From: Acidobacteriaceae bacterium
Lineage (GTDB): Bacteria; Acidobacteriota; Terriglobia; Terriglobales; Acidobacteriaceae
Direction: 5' to 3'
Assembly: GCA_030041435.1 (NCBI GenBank)
Contig: JASHNW010000056.1
Location: 62,001-126,000, forward strand
Length of the DNA stretch: 64,000 bases
In this document: positions 43,596 through 53,136 of the stretch, in pieces
Numbering within the stretch: position 1 is the stretch's first letter
How the letters are laid out: the number at the start of each line of letters is the position of its first letter
Notes under the pieces: model-generated
Databases searched by the model: none
What the model saw: only the letters and a program-made list of their open reading frames with translations
What the model was told of the DNA's origin: nothing
Program-made: the position numbers and the translations under genes

Positions 43596-44579
43596 TTACT
43601 GCGGCTGCTGCGACGGCACAGTGGTCGGTTGTTGCGCGGGCGGTGTTGACTTCGGCGGTGGATTCGAGGACCCGGACCCCGCTGCGCCGTTGTTGGTGAT
43701 GTCCTGTCCGTTGTAGATAACCCGGATGCTGGTGCGGAACTGGTGGTAGTTCGTGTATTTCACGGTTTCGCGCATGCTGGCGTTCTGGCTCAGGTAGCCG
43801 TGGCCGCCGGTGAAGTGCAGCACTGCCTGCCCCACGGTGTAAACGGGGAACCAGTATTTGCCGTCGACCATCTGGCGGTAAGTGATGAAAGGAAGGGTCA
43901 GGTCCTCGTGGCCGGGGCGCAGGTCATCGGGGACGTTTTTCCCGTCGGTCACTACGATCTGGTGCTCTTTCTGGTCGACCCAGATACGGCCTTGAAAATA
44001 ACGCTTGTTTTTCTGGATTACTTTGGGCTTAACATCGAAGACCCAGGTGTCGATTTCGTCGACCTTTTCCTTGCCGAGGTAGGTAATGTCGTATTGCGGA
44101 GCGTCCTCGGTGGTCAGAACGAAGGGCAGGCGCTCCTCGATGTCGGAGAAGTCCCTTTCCGACATCATAATCTCGCCGCTGTCCGTGGTGTCTTTCAGGT
44201 CAGTGCCTGCGGGAGCGTCGATGACGCGCTCCATGCGCTGGCCCTGCGGATTGTAGTAAATGTCGACGACCTGGTAATACTGGCCGTTCGGTTTGCCGTC
44301 ATCGTCGAAGGTCTGCACGCGGACGCTGCGGGTCCAGGTGTAGTTGTTGAGGGCCTCGTTGAACACAGACTCTTTGGCGGTGAACTCCTTCACGATATCC
44401 GCCACGGGGATGGACGGTGGCGTGGAGTCGAGCGGACCGAAGCCGGAGTCGAGAGGCATGGAAGAGGCGGATACCTGAGCATGCAGAGCAGGAGCACAAA
44501 GGAAGAGCAGCGCGGGGACAGCGGCAGCCAGGCGGCGCACCACCGGATGGGACTGGATATGGCGTGTGGGGAAAAACAC
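43596..44579 (-). CDS. Secreted protein, possible LolA-like fold
   Basis: 327 residues with a signal peptide (AAAVPALLFLCAPALHAQ). The middle (NNYTWTRSVRVQTFDDDGKP, RMERVIDAP, ITYLGKEKVDEIDTWVFDV, GRIWVDQKEHQIVVTDG) has the alternating strand pattern of outer-membrane lipoprotein-sorting (LolA/LolB-like) proteins. The Gln/Pro-rich C-terminal 30 residues are disordered. It diverges from a histidine kinase by 149 bp. Assignment is by pattern only. Confidence 0.65.
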   Translation of the reverse strand: MFFPTRHIQSHPVVRRLAAAVPALLFLCAPALHAQVSASSMPLDSGFGPLDSTPPSIPVADIVKEFTAKESVFNEALNNYTWTRSVRVQTFDDDGKPNGQYYQVVDIYYNPQGQRMERVIDAPAGTDLKDTTDSGEIMMSERDFSDIEERLPFVLTTEDAPQYDITYLGKEKVDEIDTWVFDVKPKVIQKNKRYFQGRIWVDQKEHQIVVTDGKNVPDDLRPGHEDLTLPFITYRQMVDGKYWFPVYTVGQAVLHFTGGHGYLSQNASMRETVKYTNYHQFRTSIRVIYNGQDITNNGAAGSGSSNPPPKSTPPAQQPTTVPSQQPQ

Positions 44580-44728
44580 AGTACGGCTCCTGCTGTAAGG
44601 ATAGACGCACGGAGGGGTTGGATGGGGTCATTCTGCGATGGCGGCGGGGCGCACCAGAAGTCGTATAGGCGCGCGCGGTGGCCGGCGGGTACACTTTCGG
44701 GTGAATTTCCGGTTCGGCTGGATACGAG

Positions 44729-46891
44729 ATGAAAGCGGAACTCTATCAGGGTGCAACGCTTGCGCTGCTGGCCGCGCTAGTGGCGGTGTTCGGCGCGCTG
44801 TGGCTGGAGGGTTTTTCCCAGCCCGGCGTATGGAGCCGCAGCGGCGAGGCGCCCACGGCGCGGCGGCGGCAGCTGCTGTGGCTGGCTGGCTGGACCTGTG
44901 CCGTCGTCCGGCTGGCAACCCAGGAAGCAGGCTGGTCGGGTCCGGGTCCGGAATTGACCATTTCGCTGGCCGCGATGGAATTGACGCCCCTGATGTTTCT
45001 GGCGTCGCTGGCTCCACAGTACATGAGCAGGAAGCCTCCTGTCCTCTTCGTTGTCGCTTTTGGGCTGCCGGTGATGGTGTATTGCGCGGTGGCGGGGTTC
45101 AACCCAGAGCCGGGCCGGCTGGGGCAGGCGGTGCTGCTGATTTGCGCAGTGGCGACCATCGGCGTGGCCGTTCGCTGGAGTCTCTGCAAAGATCTGGTCC
45201 CGATCTGGCTGAGCCTGACGGTGGTTGCGGCGATCGGCGGCGTCGCCTTATGGATGACTGTGCGGCGCGATTACAGGGAAGTAGGGCAGCTGGTTCACAG
45301 CGGCGTGCTGCTGATGACGGCGCTGCTGTTCGTCGCGGCCTACAGGCGGCTCACTACCGGGCTGGTGTTCACCGTCGGGGGACTGACCCTGTGGTCGCTG
45401 CCGGCGTTCCTGGGGCCGGTGATGGGAGTCCAGACGCTCCCCGTGGAGTTTGAGAGGGCGCTGAACCTGGTGCGCGTGATCACAGCCGTGGGGATGATTG
45501 TTCTGGTGCTGGAGGACGCGCTGGCCTCCAACGCGGCGGCGCAGGAGCGCGACCGGCGCGCGCGTGCGGAGATGGAGAAATACAGCGCCCTCTATCTGGC
45601 GGATATGCCGTTCGAAGAGGAGAGCGGCCATTACAACCAGGTCTGCGCGACGATTGCGGACGTGAGCCGCTTTGCGCAGGCGGGAATATTTCTCCAGGGC
45701 GTGGATGGAACCTTTCGCCTGGCGGGACATGCGGGCATGAGCGGCGCTCTGGAAGGCGCGCTGGATGCGCTGGCGCAGCGAACAACCGAGGCGCAGACGC
45801 TCGAGGTGACGCGCGGCAACTATTTCACTCCCGTTGTGGGGACGCTGACGCTGATGGACCTGAGCCCGCTGATGGAGCCGGGGGACGAACTGGCGCAGAT
45901 GAATTTCCGCCGTGCCTGGGTCATGGGCATCAGGACGCGCGCCGGGCGGCTGGCGGGTGTGATGTTGCTGGCTTCGCTGCGCAAACCCAACGAACCGCTG
46001 CTGATTGAAGACGTTCTGCCGCTGGAACTGCTGGTTGCGCGCCTGGGGGCGGCCCGCGAGCATGTGGACCTGCTGCGCAGGGTCATGCAGGCGGAGCGTC
46101 TGGCGGGGCTGGGGAGGCTGGCCGGGGGCGTGGCACATGAGTTGAACAATCCGCTGCAGGCGGTGACCGGCTTTGCCCAGCTGCTGACAGACGCGGACGA
46201 CGGCACAACGCGCGATCAGGCCGGAGTGATCCTGGCGGAAGCGCGGCGCATGAAGCAGATCATCGAGAGCCTGATGCGCTTTCGCAACGCGGCCGCCTCC
46301 AGCCGCTCGCCAGTGTCGGTGGAGCTGGTGCTGCGCGACATCGCGAATCTGGCCCGGCACGATCTGGACAGGGCAAGCGTTACGCTGGAAATGCATTTTC
46401 CCGACAACCTGCCGCGGATCAAAGCGGACCCGGAACAGATACAGCAGGTTTTTCTGCAGGTGATGAGAAACGCCATCGCCTCGCTGGAGAGCGCGCCGGA
46501 AGGCGCGGAGCGGCGCCTGAGCGTGGAAGTAGCGGCAATTCCGAAGGCGGTCGAGGTCATGTTCTCGGATACGGGCCCTGGGTTTGCGGAGCCGGCGCGG
46601 GCCTTCGATCCGTTTTTCACCACGCGGTCCGCAGGCGAGGGTGTTGTGCTTCCAACGCAGAGCGCAGGAGCATGGCCAGATACGGCGTCCCAGCAGCCGA
46701 AAAGCTGGCCGGGCGGGGACCCGGGTCTCGGGCTCAGCATTTGTTATGCGATTGTTCGCGAGCATGGCGGGGAGATCTCGGCGGTGAACCTGCACCCGCG
46801 CGGAGCGGCAGTGGTAATCGAACTGCCGACCTGGGCGCCGGAGGGAGCGGCCGTTCAGCCTGTGACGGAAATGCAAACCGGCCAGGCGTAA
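44729..46891 (+). CDS. Membrane sensor histidine kinase with GAF domain
   Basis: 720 residues. About seven TM helices fill the first 270 residues, followed by a GAF-like domain (NQVCATIADVSRFAQAGIFL), HisKA with phospho-His in GGVAHELNNPLQAV, and HATPase. The N box is VMRNAIASLE; the F/G1 region is FSDTGPGFAEPARAFDPFF. Between the F box and the G2 loop (DPGLGLSI) there is an unusual insert of about 30 residues. No response regulator is adjacent. Confidence 0.9.
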   Translation: MKAELYQGATLALLAALVAVFGALWLEGFSQPGVWSRSGEAPTARRRQLLWLAGWTCAVVRLATQEAGWSGPGPELTISLAAMELTPLMFLASLAPQYMSRKPPVLFVVAFGLPVMVYCAVAGFNPEPGRLGQAVLLICAVATIGVAVRWSLCKDLVPIWLSLTVVAAIGGVALWMTVRRDYREVGQLVHSGVLLMTALLFVAAYRRLTTGLVFTVGGLTLWSLPAFLGPVMGVQTLPVEFERALNLVRVITAVGMIVLVLEDALASNAAAQERDRRARAEMEKYSALYLADMPFEEESGHYNQVCATIADVSRFAQAGIFLQGVDGTFRLAGHAGMSGALEGALDALAQRTTEAQTLEVTRGNYFTPVVGTLTLMDLSPLMEPGDELAQMNFRRAWVMGIRTRAGRLAGVMLLASLRKPNEPLLIEDVLPLELLVARLGAAREHVDLLRRVMQAERLAGLGRLAGGVAHELNNPLQAVTGFAQLLTDADDGTTRDQAGVILAEARRMKQIIESLMRFRNAAASSRSPVSVELVLRDIANLARHDLDRASVTLEMHFPDNLPRIKADPEQIQQVFLQVMRNAIASLESAPEGAERRLSVEVAAIPKAVEVMFSDTGPGFAEPARAFDPFFTTRSAGEGVVLPTQSAGAWPDTASQQPKSWPGGDPGLGLSICYAIVREHGGEISAVNLHPRGAAVVIELPTWAPEGAAVQPVTEMQTGQA

Positions 46892-46967
46892 GGCCTCTTT
46901 GCCCGGAGCAGTCGGCCTGCCGGGATATAGGATGATCCTTACCAATCGAGTGGAATGGGGACAACCA

Positions 46968-49223
46968 ATGAGGGCACAGGTGTGGGCAGTGGTTGCGCTG
47001 ATGGCGGCGACGATGACAGCAGCGCAGGCCGGGGCTCAGGCAGCGACGCAGGCTGCAGTGCCCGCGGGTCAGGGAAATGCGGCCGGGCGGCCCATGACCT
47101 TCGCAGACATGATGAAGATGCGCCGACTGGGCGACATCGATGTGTCGCCGGACGGGAAATGGGTGCTGTTTTCGGCGACCGATGTGAGTCTCGAGAAGAA
47201 CACCAGAACGCCGCATCTGTGGATCGTGCCGGTGGATGAAAGCGCTGCGGAGAAACCGCTGACCAGCGCGCAGGCGGGCGAGAGCCGCGGACGGTTTTCG
47301 CCGGATGGAAAGCAGATTCTCTTCGAGAGCGATCGCGACGGCGGCCAGCAGATCTGGCTGGCGGATTTTGATACAGCCACAGGCACGATTGGCAATCCGC
47401 ACGAGCTGACACACATCAGCACGGAGACGGATAACGCAACCTGGTCACCGGATGGGAAGCACATCCTGTTTACGTCGGAAGTCTATCCGGAGTGCAGCGC
47501 CGGACTGGGACCAGGAATTGCGCCGGCAGGCACGGACGAGGACGCGTGCGACAAGCGGAAAGATGAGGAGCAGGCCGCGAGCAAGGTGAAGGCGAAGGTC
47601 TTCACGCATCTGCTGTACCGGCACTGGAACGCGTTTACCGGCGACAAGCGGAGCCATTTGTTTCTGGTGTCGATCGACGACGGGAGCTTTCGGGACCTGA
47701 ATCCTGGCGACCAGCACGATGTGCCGCCGTTTTCTTTAGGCGAACCGGATGGGTGGGATTTTTCTCCGGACAGCAAAGAGATCGCGTTTGAAGAGAAGAA
47801 GGTCGACGACCCGGCCCTGAGCACGAGCGTGGCGATTTATACGCTGCGGCTGTTTGATGATGCGGGGAATGCGGAGACGAGCACGCAGCCGGTGAAGGTC
47901 TCGACCAGCGCCGGCGGCAACTTCACGCCACGCTACTCGCCCGATGGGAAATACATGGCGTGGCGGATGCAGGTGCGGGCGGGGTACGAGAGCGACCGCT
48001 TCCGGCTGGTGGTGTATGACCGAGGGACAAAGCAGATTCGGGAGGTGTTGCCGAATTTCGACCGCTGGGTGGATGAAGAGGCGTGGGCGCCGGATTCGAA
48101 GACGATTTATTTTGCGGCTGGAGATAAAGGCGAGGAGCCGGTCTATCGAGCCGCGTTGGCCGGCGGCCGTCCAACGCTGCTCGCAAAGTCAGGTGGTTAC
48201 GGGGATCTTCATCCGACAGCGGACGGGAACCTTTTGATCGCCAATCGTATGAGGGTTGCACAGCCGAGCGAGGTGGTTGTGCTTCACCTTGGCCAGCAAC
48301 AGCCCGGGCAAATTGAAGGCACTCATGTTGTGAATGGGCAGAGTGAGTTTGGTCCAGCGGCCGAATTGCCGGTTGCCGAGTCACAGCTATCCCACCTGAA
48401 TGACGATGTGCTGACTCGGCTCGACCTCCCGAAGATGGACTCCTTCTGGTTTACTTCGATCGGCAAAGTCCGCGTGCAGGGGTTCATCATCCAGCCGCCG
48501 GGGTTCGATGCTTCGAAAAAGTATCCTGTCAAGTTCCTGATTCACGGCGGCCCGCAGGGTGCGTGGGGAGACGACTGGAGCTACCGATGGAATCCGGAGC
48601 TGTTTGCGGCGAATGGATACGTTGTGGTGATGATCAATCCCGGCGGATCAGTCGGCTATGGCCAGGCCTTCGTCGATCGCGTGAATGGCGACTGGGGCGG
48701 CAAGCCCTACATCGACCTGATGCGGGGCCTCGATTATGCGGAGCAGAAATATCCGTTCATCGACAAGACGCGCGAATGCGCGCTTGGAGCGAGCTACGGC
48801 GGCTACATGGCGGACTGGATTCTCGGCCACACGCAGCGATTCCGATGCATCGTGACCCACGACGGGATGTTCAACGCGGAGTCGGCGTACGGCACGACCG
48901 ATGAGCTGTGGTTCAACGAGTGGGAGTTCAAAGGCACGCCGTGGACGAATCGGGAGATGTACCGGCGCTGGTCACCCATGCTATCGGAGACGAGCTTCAA
49001 GACGCCGACGCTCGTGGTGCACAGTCAGCTCGACTACCGGCTGGACGTGTCCGAAGGGTATCAGCTGTTCGACACGCTGCAGCGGATGGGCGTGCCGTCG
49101 AAGATGCTGTATTTTCCCGACGAGGGGCACTGGATCCTCAAGCCGCAGAACTCGCAGCTTTGGTATAAGACGGTGAACGACTGGGTGGACCAGTGGACTC
49201 ATTCGACTCGGTCGATCCCGTGA
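46968..49223 (+). CDS. S9 family prolyl oligopeptidase/acylaminoacyl peptidase
   Basis: 751 residues from ATG 46968, opening with a signal peptide (AVVALMAATMTAAQAGAQ). The N-terminal half is a beta-propeller with WSPDGK-type repeats; the C-terminal half is an alpha/beta hydrolase with nucleophile in GASYGGYMADW, Asp in SQLDYRLDV and His in DEGHWI. It would cleave peptides in the periplasm. The downstream cytochrome gene starts 45 bp later. Confidence 0.94.
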   Translation: MRAQVWAVVALMAATMTAAQAGAQAATQAAVPAGQGNAAGRPMTFADMMKMRRLGDIDVSPDGKWVLFSATDVSLEKNTRTPHLWIVPVDESAAEKPLTSAQAGESRGRFSPDGKQILFESDRDGGQQIWLADFDTATGTIGNPHELTHISTETDNATWSPDGKHILFTSEVYPECSAGLGPGIAPAGTDEDACDKRKDEEQAASKVKAKVFTHLLYRHWNAFTGDKRSHLFLVSIDDGSFRDLNPGDQHDVPPFSLGEPDGWDFSPDSKEIAFEEKKVDDPALSTSVAIYTLRLFDDAGNAETSTQPVKVSTSAGGNFTPRYSPDGKYMAWRMQVRAGYESDRFRLVVYDRGTKQIREVLPNFDRWVDEEAWAPDSKTIYFAAGDKGEEPVYRAALAGGRPTLLAKSGGYGDLHPTADGNLLIANRMRVAQPSEVVVLHLGQQQPGQIEGTHVVNGQSEFGPAAELPVAESQLSHLNDDVLTRLDLPKMDSFWFTSIGKVRVQGFIIQPPGFDASKKYPVKFLIHGGPQGAWGDDWSYRWNPELFAANGYVVVMINPGGSVGYGQAFVDRVNGDWGGKPYIDLMRGLDYAEQKYPFIDKTRECALGASYGGYMADWILGHTQRFRCIVTHDGMFNAESAYGTTDELWFNEWEFKGTPWTNREMYRRWSPMLSETSFKTPTLVVHSQLDYRLDVSEGYQLFDTLQRMGVPSKMLYFPDEGHWILKPQNSQLWYKTVNDWVDQWTHSTRSIP

Positions 49224-49268
49224 CCTCGCTAAGGGCAGGCTGCATTTGACTCGTTTGGCCGCAACACC

Positions 49269-50516
49269 ATGACACGAACTCGCTCAGGGCAGGCACGGGA
49301 TGTAAACCTGCTGCGCGGAGGCACGCGGAGGATTCTGGCGGCCGCGGCGATTGTGGCCATCTGGAGTGCGACGGCGTTTCCCCGCGGGTTCTCGCAGGAA
49401 ACGAAGCCTCTCGATACGCCTCCGCCGGCCAGCGCCTATGCCGGCGATGCGGCGTGCGCCGAGTGCCATGCTCAGGAGGCGAAGACGTACGAGGCCACGG
49501 CGCATGCGCGCGATTCGAGCGATGCCAGCCAGGCGACGATTCTGGGGAATTTCACACCGGGGAAGAACGTTCTGCGGACGCGGAACCCAAACCTCATCTT
49601 TGCCATGATCGCCGCGCCGGACGGTTTCTACCAGAGCGCAGTGAACATTGCCGATCCACAGCATTTGACCGGCGACGCGGAGAAGTTCGACATTGTCGTC
49701 GGGTCGGGACGGCACGGGCAGACCTACCTCTACTGGAAGGGCGATGAGCTGTTTGAGCTGCCGGTGTCGTACTGGACGTACACGCACGAATGGATCAACA
49801 GTCCTGGGTATGCGGACGGCCAGGTGGATTTCAACCGTCCCGCGGAGCCCCGCTGCCTCGAGTGTCATGCAACGACGTTTCAGACGGCGGGTCCGCCCTC
49901 GAACCGCTACCAGCGCAGCAGCCTGGTGCTGGGCATCGGCTGCGAGACGTGCCATGGACCGGGAGCGGAGCACGTGGCGCGGGAGCGATCCGCGCATCCG
50001 CCGGCCGCGGGATCAGCGGAGATTGCCATCATGAATCCGGTGCGGCTGGCGCGCGACCGGCAGCTGGATCTGTGCGGGCTGTGCCACGCGGGGCCCGGAA
50101 TTCCCATTGCGCCGGCGCTCTCGTTTCGTCCGGGTGACGATCTGGCTCGTTATGTAAAGATCACGGTATCGCCGCCGGGCGCGCCGGTGGACGTGCACGG
50201 CAATCAGGTGAACGCGCTGGAGCGGAGCAAATGCTTCACCTCGGGCCGGCTGACGTGCTCCACCTGCCACAACGTGCACGAGTCGCAGGAGGATGCCGCC
50301 TCGTTCTCGTCGCATTGCCTCAGCTGCCACAGCGAGCATGCCTGCCCGCGCTTCCGGCAGATGGGCGATAGCATCCGTACGAAGTGTGTCGCGTGCCACA
50401 TGCCGGTGCGCCGCTCGAACGCCATTACATCGGGGCTCGAGGGCCAGGTGCTGCAGGCGGAGATGCGGACGCATACGATTGCGATCTATCCGGACGAAAA
50501 GGGAACCACGGAATAA
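49269..50516 (+). CDS. Seven-heme c-type cytochrome
   Basis: 415 residues with an N-terminal signal/anchor (ILAAAAIVAIWSATAF). Seven CXXCH motifs are visible: CAECH, CLECH, CETCH, CGLCH, CSTCH, CLSCH and CVACH. The second and third are close together, as in cytochrome c-554-like multiheme proteins. It would carry electrons in the periplasm. No partner oxidoreductase is encoded in the window, so the electron donor and acceptor are unknown. CcmFH-type maturation is assumed. Confidence 0.9.
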   Translation: MTRTRSGQARDVNLLRGGTRRILAAAAIVAIWSATAFPRGFSQETKPLDTPPPASAYAGDAACAECHAQEAKTYEATAHARDSSDASQATILGNFTPGKNVLRTRNPNLIFAMIAAPDGFYQSAVNIADPQHLTGDAEKFDIVVGSGRHGQTYLYWKGDELFELPVSYWTYTHEWINSPGYADGQVDFNRPAEPRCLECHATTFQTAGPPSNRYQRSSLVLGIGCETCHGPGAEHVARERSAHPPAAGSAEIAIMNPVRLARDRQLDLCGLCHAGPGIPIAPALSFRPGDDLARYVKITVSPPGAPVDVHGNQVNALERSKCFTSGRLTCSTCHNVHESQEDAASFSSHCLSCHSEHACPRFRQMGDSIRTKCVACHMPVRRSNAITSGLEGQVLQAEMRTHTIAIYPDEKGTTE

Positions 50517-50517
50517 A

Positions 50518-50548
50518 GGGCGGAGATCAGGGGTTAGGGAGCAAGGGG
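50518..50548 (+). repeat. G-tract cluster leading into ruvA
   Basis: GGG, GGGG, GGG and GGGG tracts with unequal spacers (9, 3 and 5 nt). The final GGGG forms part of the ruvA ribosome binding site. It appears to be a degenerate relative of the period-7 repeat. Confidence 0.5.
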
Positions 50549-50554
50549 CAGAGA

Positions 50555-51145
50555 ATGATTGCGCATTTGCGGGGTCGGCTTTTTTCGAAGCAGCCTGGGC
50601 AGGCGATTGTCGAGGCCGGCGGCGTGGGCTATGACGTGACGATCAGCGTGCCGACCTTCACGGCGCTGCCGGGGGAAGGCGGCGAGGTGTCGCTCTACAT
50701 CTACACGCAGGTGCGGGAGGATACGCTGGCTCTCTTCGGCTTCAAGGAGCGCGACGAGAAGCGGCTGTTCGAGCGGCTTATCACGGTGTCGGGCGTGGGG
50801 CCGAAGCTGGCCATCACGATCCTGAGCGGATTGAATCCGGAGCGCACCGTGGCCGCGATCCGCGCGCAGGATCACGCAACGCTGACGCGGATACCCGGCG
50901 TGGGGAAGAAGCTGGCTGAGCGGCTGGTGGTGGAGCTGAAGGAAAAATTAGAAGACTTGGCGACGGCACCGGTGCCCGCAGGTGTGACGGCGCCGGCGGC
51001 GGAGGATGTGCTGTCGGCGCTGGTGAATTTGGGCTACCAGCGACCGGCCGCGCAGAAGGCGATCGAGACGGCGGTTGGGAAGGACAAGGCGGCGGGCGAG
51101 AACTTCGACGAGTTGTTCCGCGCAGCGCTGAAGGTAATTCGGTGA
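50555..51145 (+). CDS. ruvA: Holliday junction branch migration protein RuvA
   Basis: Tetrameric protein that binds Holliday junctions and recruits RuvB. 196 residues from ATG 50555, which has AGGGG 7 nt upstream. The OB domain starts MIAHLRGRLFSKQPGQAIVE; HhH motifs ISGVGPKLA and IPGVGKKLAERLVVELK are intact, and the C-terminal domain III (EDVLSALVNLGYQRPAAQKA) is present. No ruvB or ruvC is adjacent in the window. Confidence 0.96.
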   Translation: MIAHLRGRLFSKQPGQAIVEAGGVGYDVTISVPTFTALPGEGGEVSLYIYTQVREDTLALFGFKERDEKRLFERLITVSGVGPKLAITILSGLNPERTVAAIRAQDHATLTRIPGVGKKLAERLVVELKEKLEDLATAPVPAGVTAPAAEDVLSALVNLGYQRPAAQKAIETAVGKDKAAGENFDELFRAALKVIR

Positions 51146-51151
51146 AAGGCA

Positions 51152-51175
51152 GGGTTTAGGGAATAGGGTTTAGGG
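51152..51175 (+). repeat. Period-7 G-tract repeat (copy 3)
   Basis: Four GGG tracts with 4-nt spacers TTTA, AATA and TTTA, telomere-like. It lies in the 48-bp space between convergent ruvA and tyrS, 6 bp after the ruvA stop. Confidence 0.75.
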
Positions 51176-51193
51176 ACCGCCTGATGGCCTCCT

Positions 51194-52468
51194 TCATTCG
51201 ATGATGGCGATCTTCGCACGTTTGCCGACGCGGACGGTGAGGCGCGCGGGCCGATGGATCGTGATCGTCCTATCCGTGCGCTTTGAGCCATTGATTTCGA
51301 CGCCCACATCCACCTGCCGCTCCCCTGCCGCCCTAGAGTCGCTGATCGCGAGCTTCGCCAGAAGCTTCGCGACATAAATTGGGAACTCGCGGTTTGACTC
51401 TCTCTTATATCTCTCAAGGGAAACTGCGTCTGCCACGACGACTTCAAGCCAACTGACTCGTACCTCATCCGCCACCGCCGAGAGGTCGCGGTCCTGGAAC
51501 TGGCGGGCCCAATTTTCATCCGCCTGCTGTGCCGAATCGGCGCCGTGGAAGCCGGCGACGATGGTGCGGGCGAGGTTCTTCTTGGCCTGCATCGGATGCA
51601 GCGCGCCCGAAGCGATGTCGGCGTTCATCTTGTCGATTTCCGACTGGCGCAAATCCGTCAGCAGCGTCCAGTAGCGACCCATCATCTCATCGGAAATGGA
51701 CATCAGCTTGCCGTACATCTCCTGCGGCGGTTCGTGGATGCCGATGGCGTTATTCAGCGACTTCGACATCTTCTGCACGCCGTCCAGGCCCTCGATGATC
51801 GGCGTCATCAGCACGATCTGCGGCTCCTGCCCGAAGTCGCGCTGCAATTCGCGACCGGCGAGAAGATTGAACTTCTGGTCGGTGCCGCCCAGTTCCACGT
51901 CACACCGCAGCGCGACCGAGTCGTAGCCCTGGGCCAGTGGGTAGAGCAATTCGTGGAGTGAAATTGGCTGCTCGTTTTGGAAACGAGCGTGAAACTCGGC
52001 CCGCTCAAGCATCTGCGAGACGGTGAATTTGGCGGCGAGGCGAATGATGTCTTCAAACGTGAGCTTGCCCAGCCACTCAGAGTTGAACCGCACTTCGGTC
52101 TTCTCGCGGTCGAGGATGCGGAAGACCTGATCGGTGTAGGTCTTCGCGTTCTGATCGATCTGTTCGCGTGTCAGCGGCTTGCGCGTGACGTTGCGGCCCG
52201 TGGGGTCACCGATGAGCGAGGTGTAATCGCCAACGAGGAAGATGACGGTGTGGCCGAGGTCCTGGAAGTGCTTGAGCTTGCGCATCAGCACGGTATGGCC
52301 CAGGTGCAGATCGGGTGCGGTGGGGTCGAATCCAGCCTTGACGCGCAGCGGCACGCCGGTCTGGCGGGAATTTTCGAGGCGGGTGCGAAGCTCTTCGACG
52401 CGGATGATCTCGGCCGCGCCTTTCTGGAGCAGGTCGAGCTGCTCATCGACGGGAAGGAAGCTGGACAT
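51194..52468 (-). CDS. tyrS: Tyrosyl-tRNA synthetase
   Basis: Class I synthetase: HIGH-type [14 protein letters not shown] loop [11 protein letters not shown], and an S4-like C-terminal RNA-binding domain. The Rossmann core has [12 protein letters not shown] and the Tyr-binding region near [20 protein letters not shown], typical of the TyrZ-type group. 424 residues from ATG 52468. Downstream it faces ruvA. Confidence 0.96.
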   Translation of the reverse strand: MSSFLPVDEQLDLLQKGAAEIIRVEELRTRLENSRQTGVPLRVKAGFDPTAPDLHLGHTVLMRKLKHFQDLGHTVIFLVGDYTSLIGDPTGRNVTRKPLTREQIDQNAKTYTDQVFRILDREKTEVRFNSEWLGKLTFEDIIRLAAKFTVSQMLERAEFHARFQNEQPISLHELLYPLAQGYDSVALRCDVELGGTDQKFNLLAGRELQRDFGQEPQIVLMTPIIEGLDGVQKMSKSLNNAIGIHEPPQEMYGKLMSISDEMMGRYWTLLTDLRQSEIDKMNADIASGALHPMQAKKNLARTIVAGFHGADSAQQADENWARQFQDRDLSAVADEVRVSWLEVVVADAVSLERYKRESNREFPIYVAKLLAKLAISDSRAAGERQVDVGVEINGSKRTDRTITIHRPARLTVRVGKRAKIAIIE

Positions 52469-52560
52469 AGGCAAAGGACAGTATAAAGACTGCGGCGGGG
52501 CTGGTTAGCCGGGGCGCTTTGCTAAAGAGCGGATAGAGTGCAGCAGGCAGCGACGACGAA

Positions 52561-53025
52561 TCACCTTCGGGTTTCCGTCCAGAGGAACGCGTGGGGGAAG
52601 AGTTCGTAGTCCGGCTCCTTGCCTGCTTCAAAGTAGATCGACAGGATGTCGAAGCGGGTCGCGACGTCGCGGTTGGGCAGCTGCCGCAAGTAGTGGCGCG
52701 CGAGGCGGCGCAGAACCCGGCGCTTGTCGCGGTCAACGGCGAGCTGGGCCGGAGCGACGGCGCGCGTGGTGCGGGTTTTCACCTCGATGAAGCAGAGCGT
52801 GTTGCCCTGCCAGGCAATCAGGTCCAGATCGCCGGGAGCGCGCGAGGAACGCCAGCCGCGGGCTACGACGGTGTATCCATGACGGCGAAGCCAGAAGAAC
52901 GCTGCGCGTTCGCCGCGCTCGCCAGTCTCGAGATGGGCAGCGCGGGCGGGGCGGCGGCCGGCCGAGACGCGGTGCAGCGCGTTGACCGCCGATTCCATCA
53001 GGCTGATGCGAAACTTGAGCAGCAT
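52561..53025 (-). CDS. yraN: YraN/UPF0102 nuclease-fold protein
   Basis: A restriction-endonuclease-like fold: GERGERAAFFWLRRHGY, then the PD-(D/E)XK-like GDLDLIAW...FIEVKTR. Function is unproven but often linked to DNA processing. The length is 154 residues from ATG 53025; ATG 53067 or 52998 are alternatives. It is followed by tyrS on the same strand. Confidence 0.88.
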   Translation of the reverse strand: MLLKFRISLMESAVNALHRVSAGRRPARAAHLETGERGERAAFFWLRRHGYTVVARGWRSSRAPGDLDLIAWQGNTLCFIEVKTRTTRAVAPAQLAVDRDKRRVLRRLARHYLRQLPNRDVATRFDILSIYFEAGKEPDYELFPHAFLWTETRR

Positions 53026-53136
53026 GGAGGTTGCAACGATTGTCCGGCAGCGCGATGAGCGGAGCAAGGCACGAAGGTCACACTGGCGGACAAGCGGCCA
53101 GCGGGTTCGGGCCGGCGAAGCAGCCGCCAGCTACGT

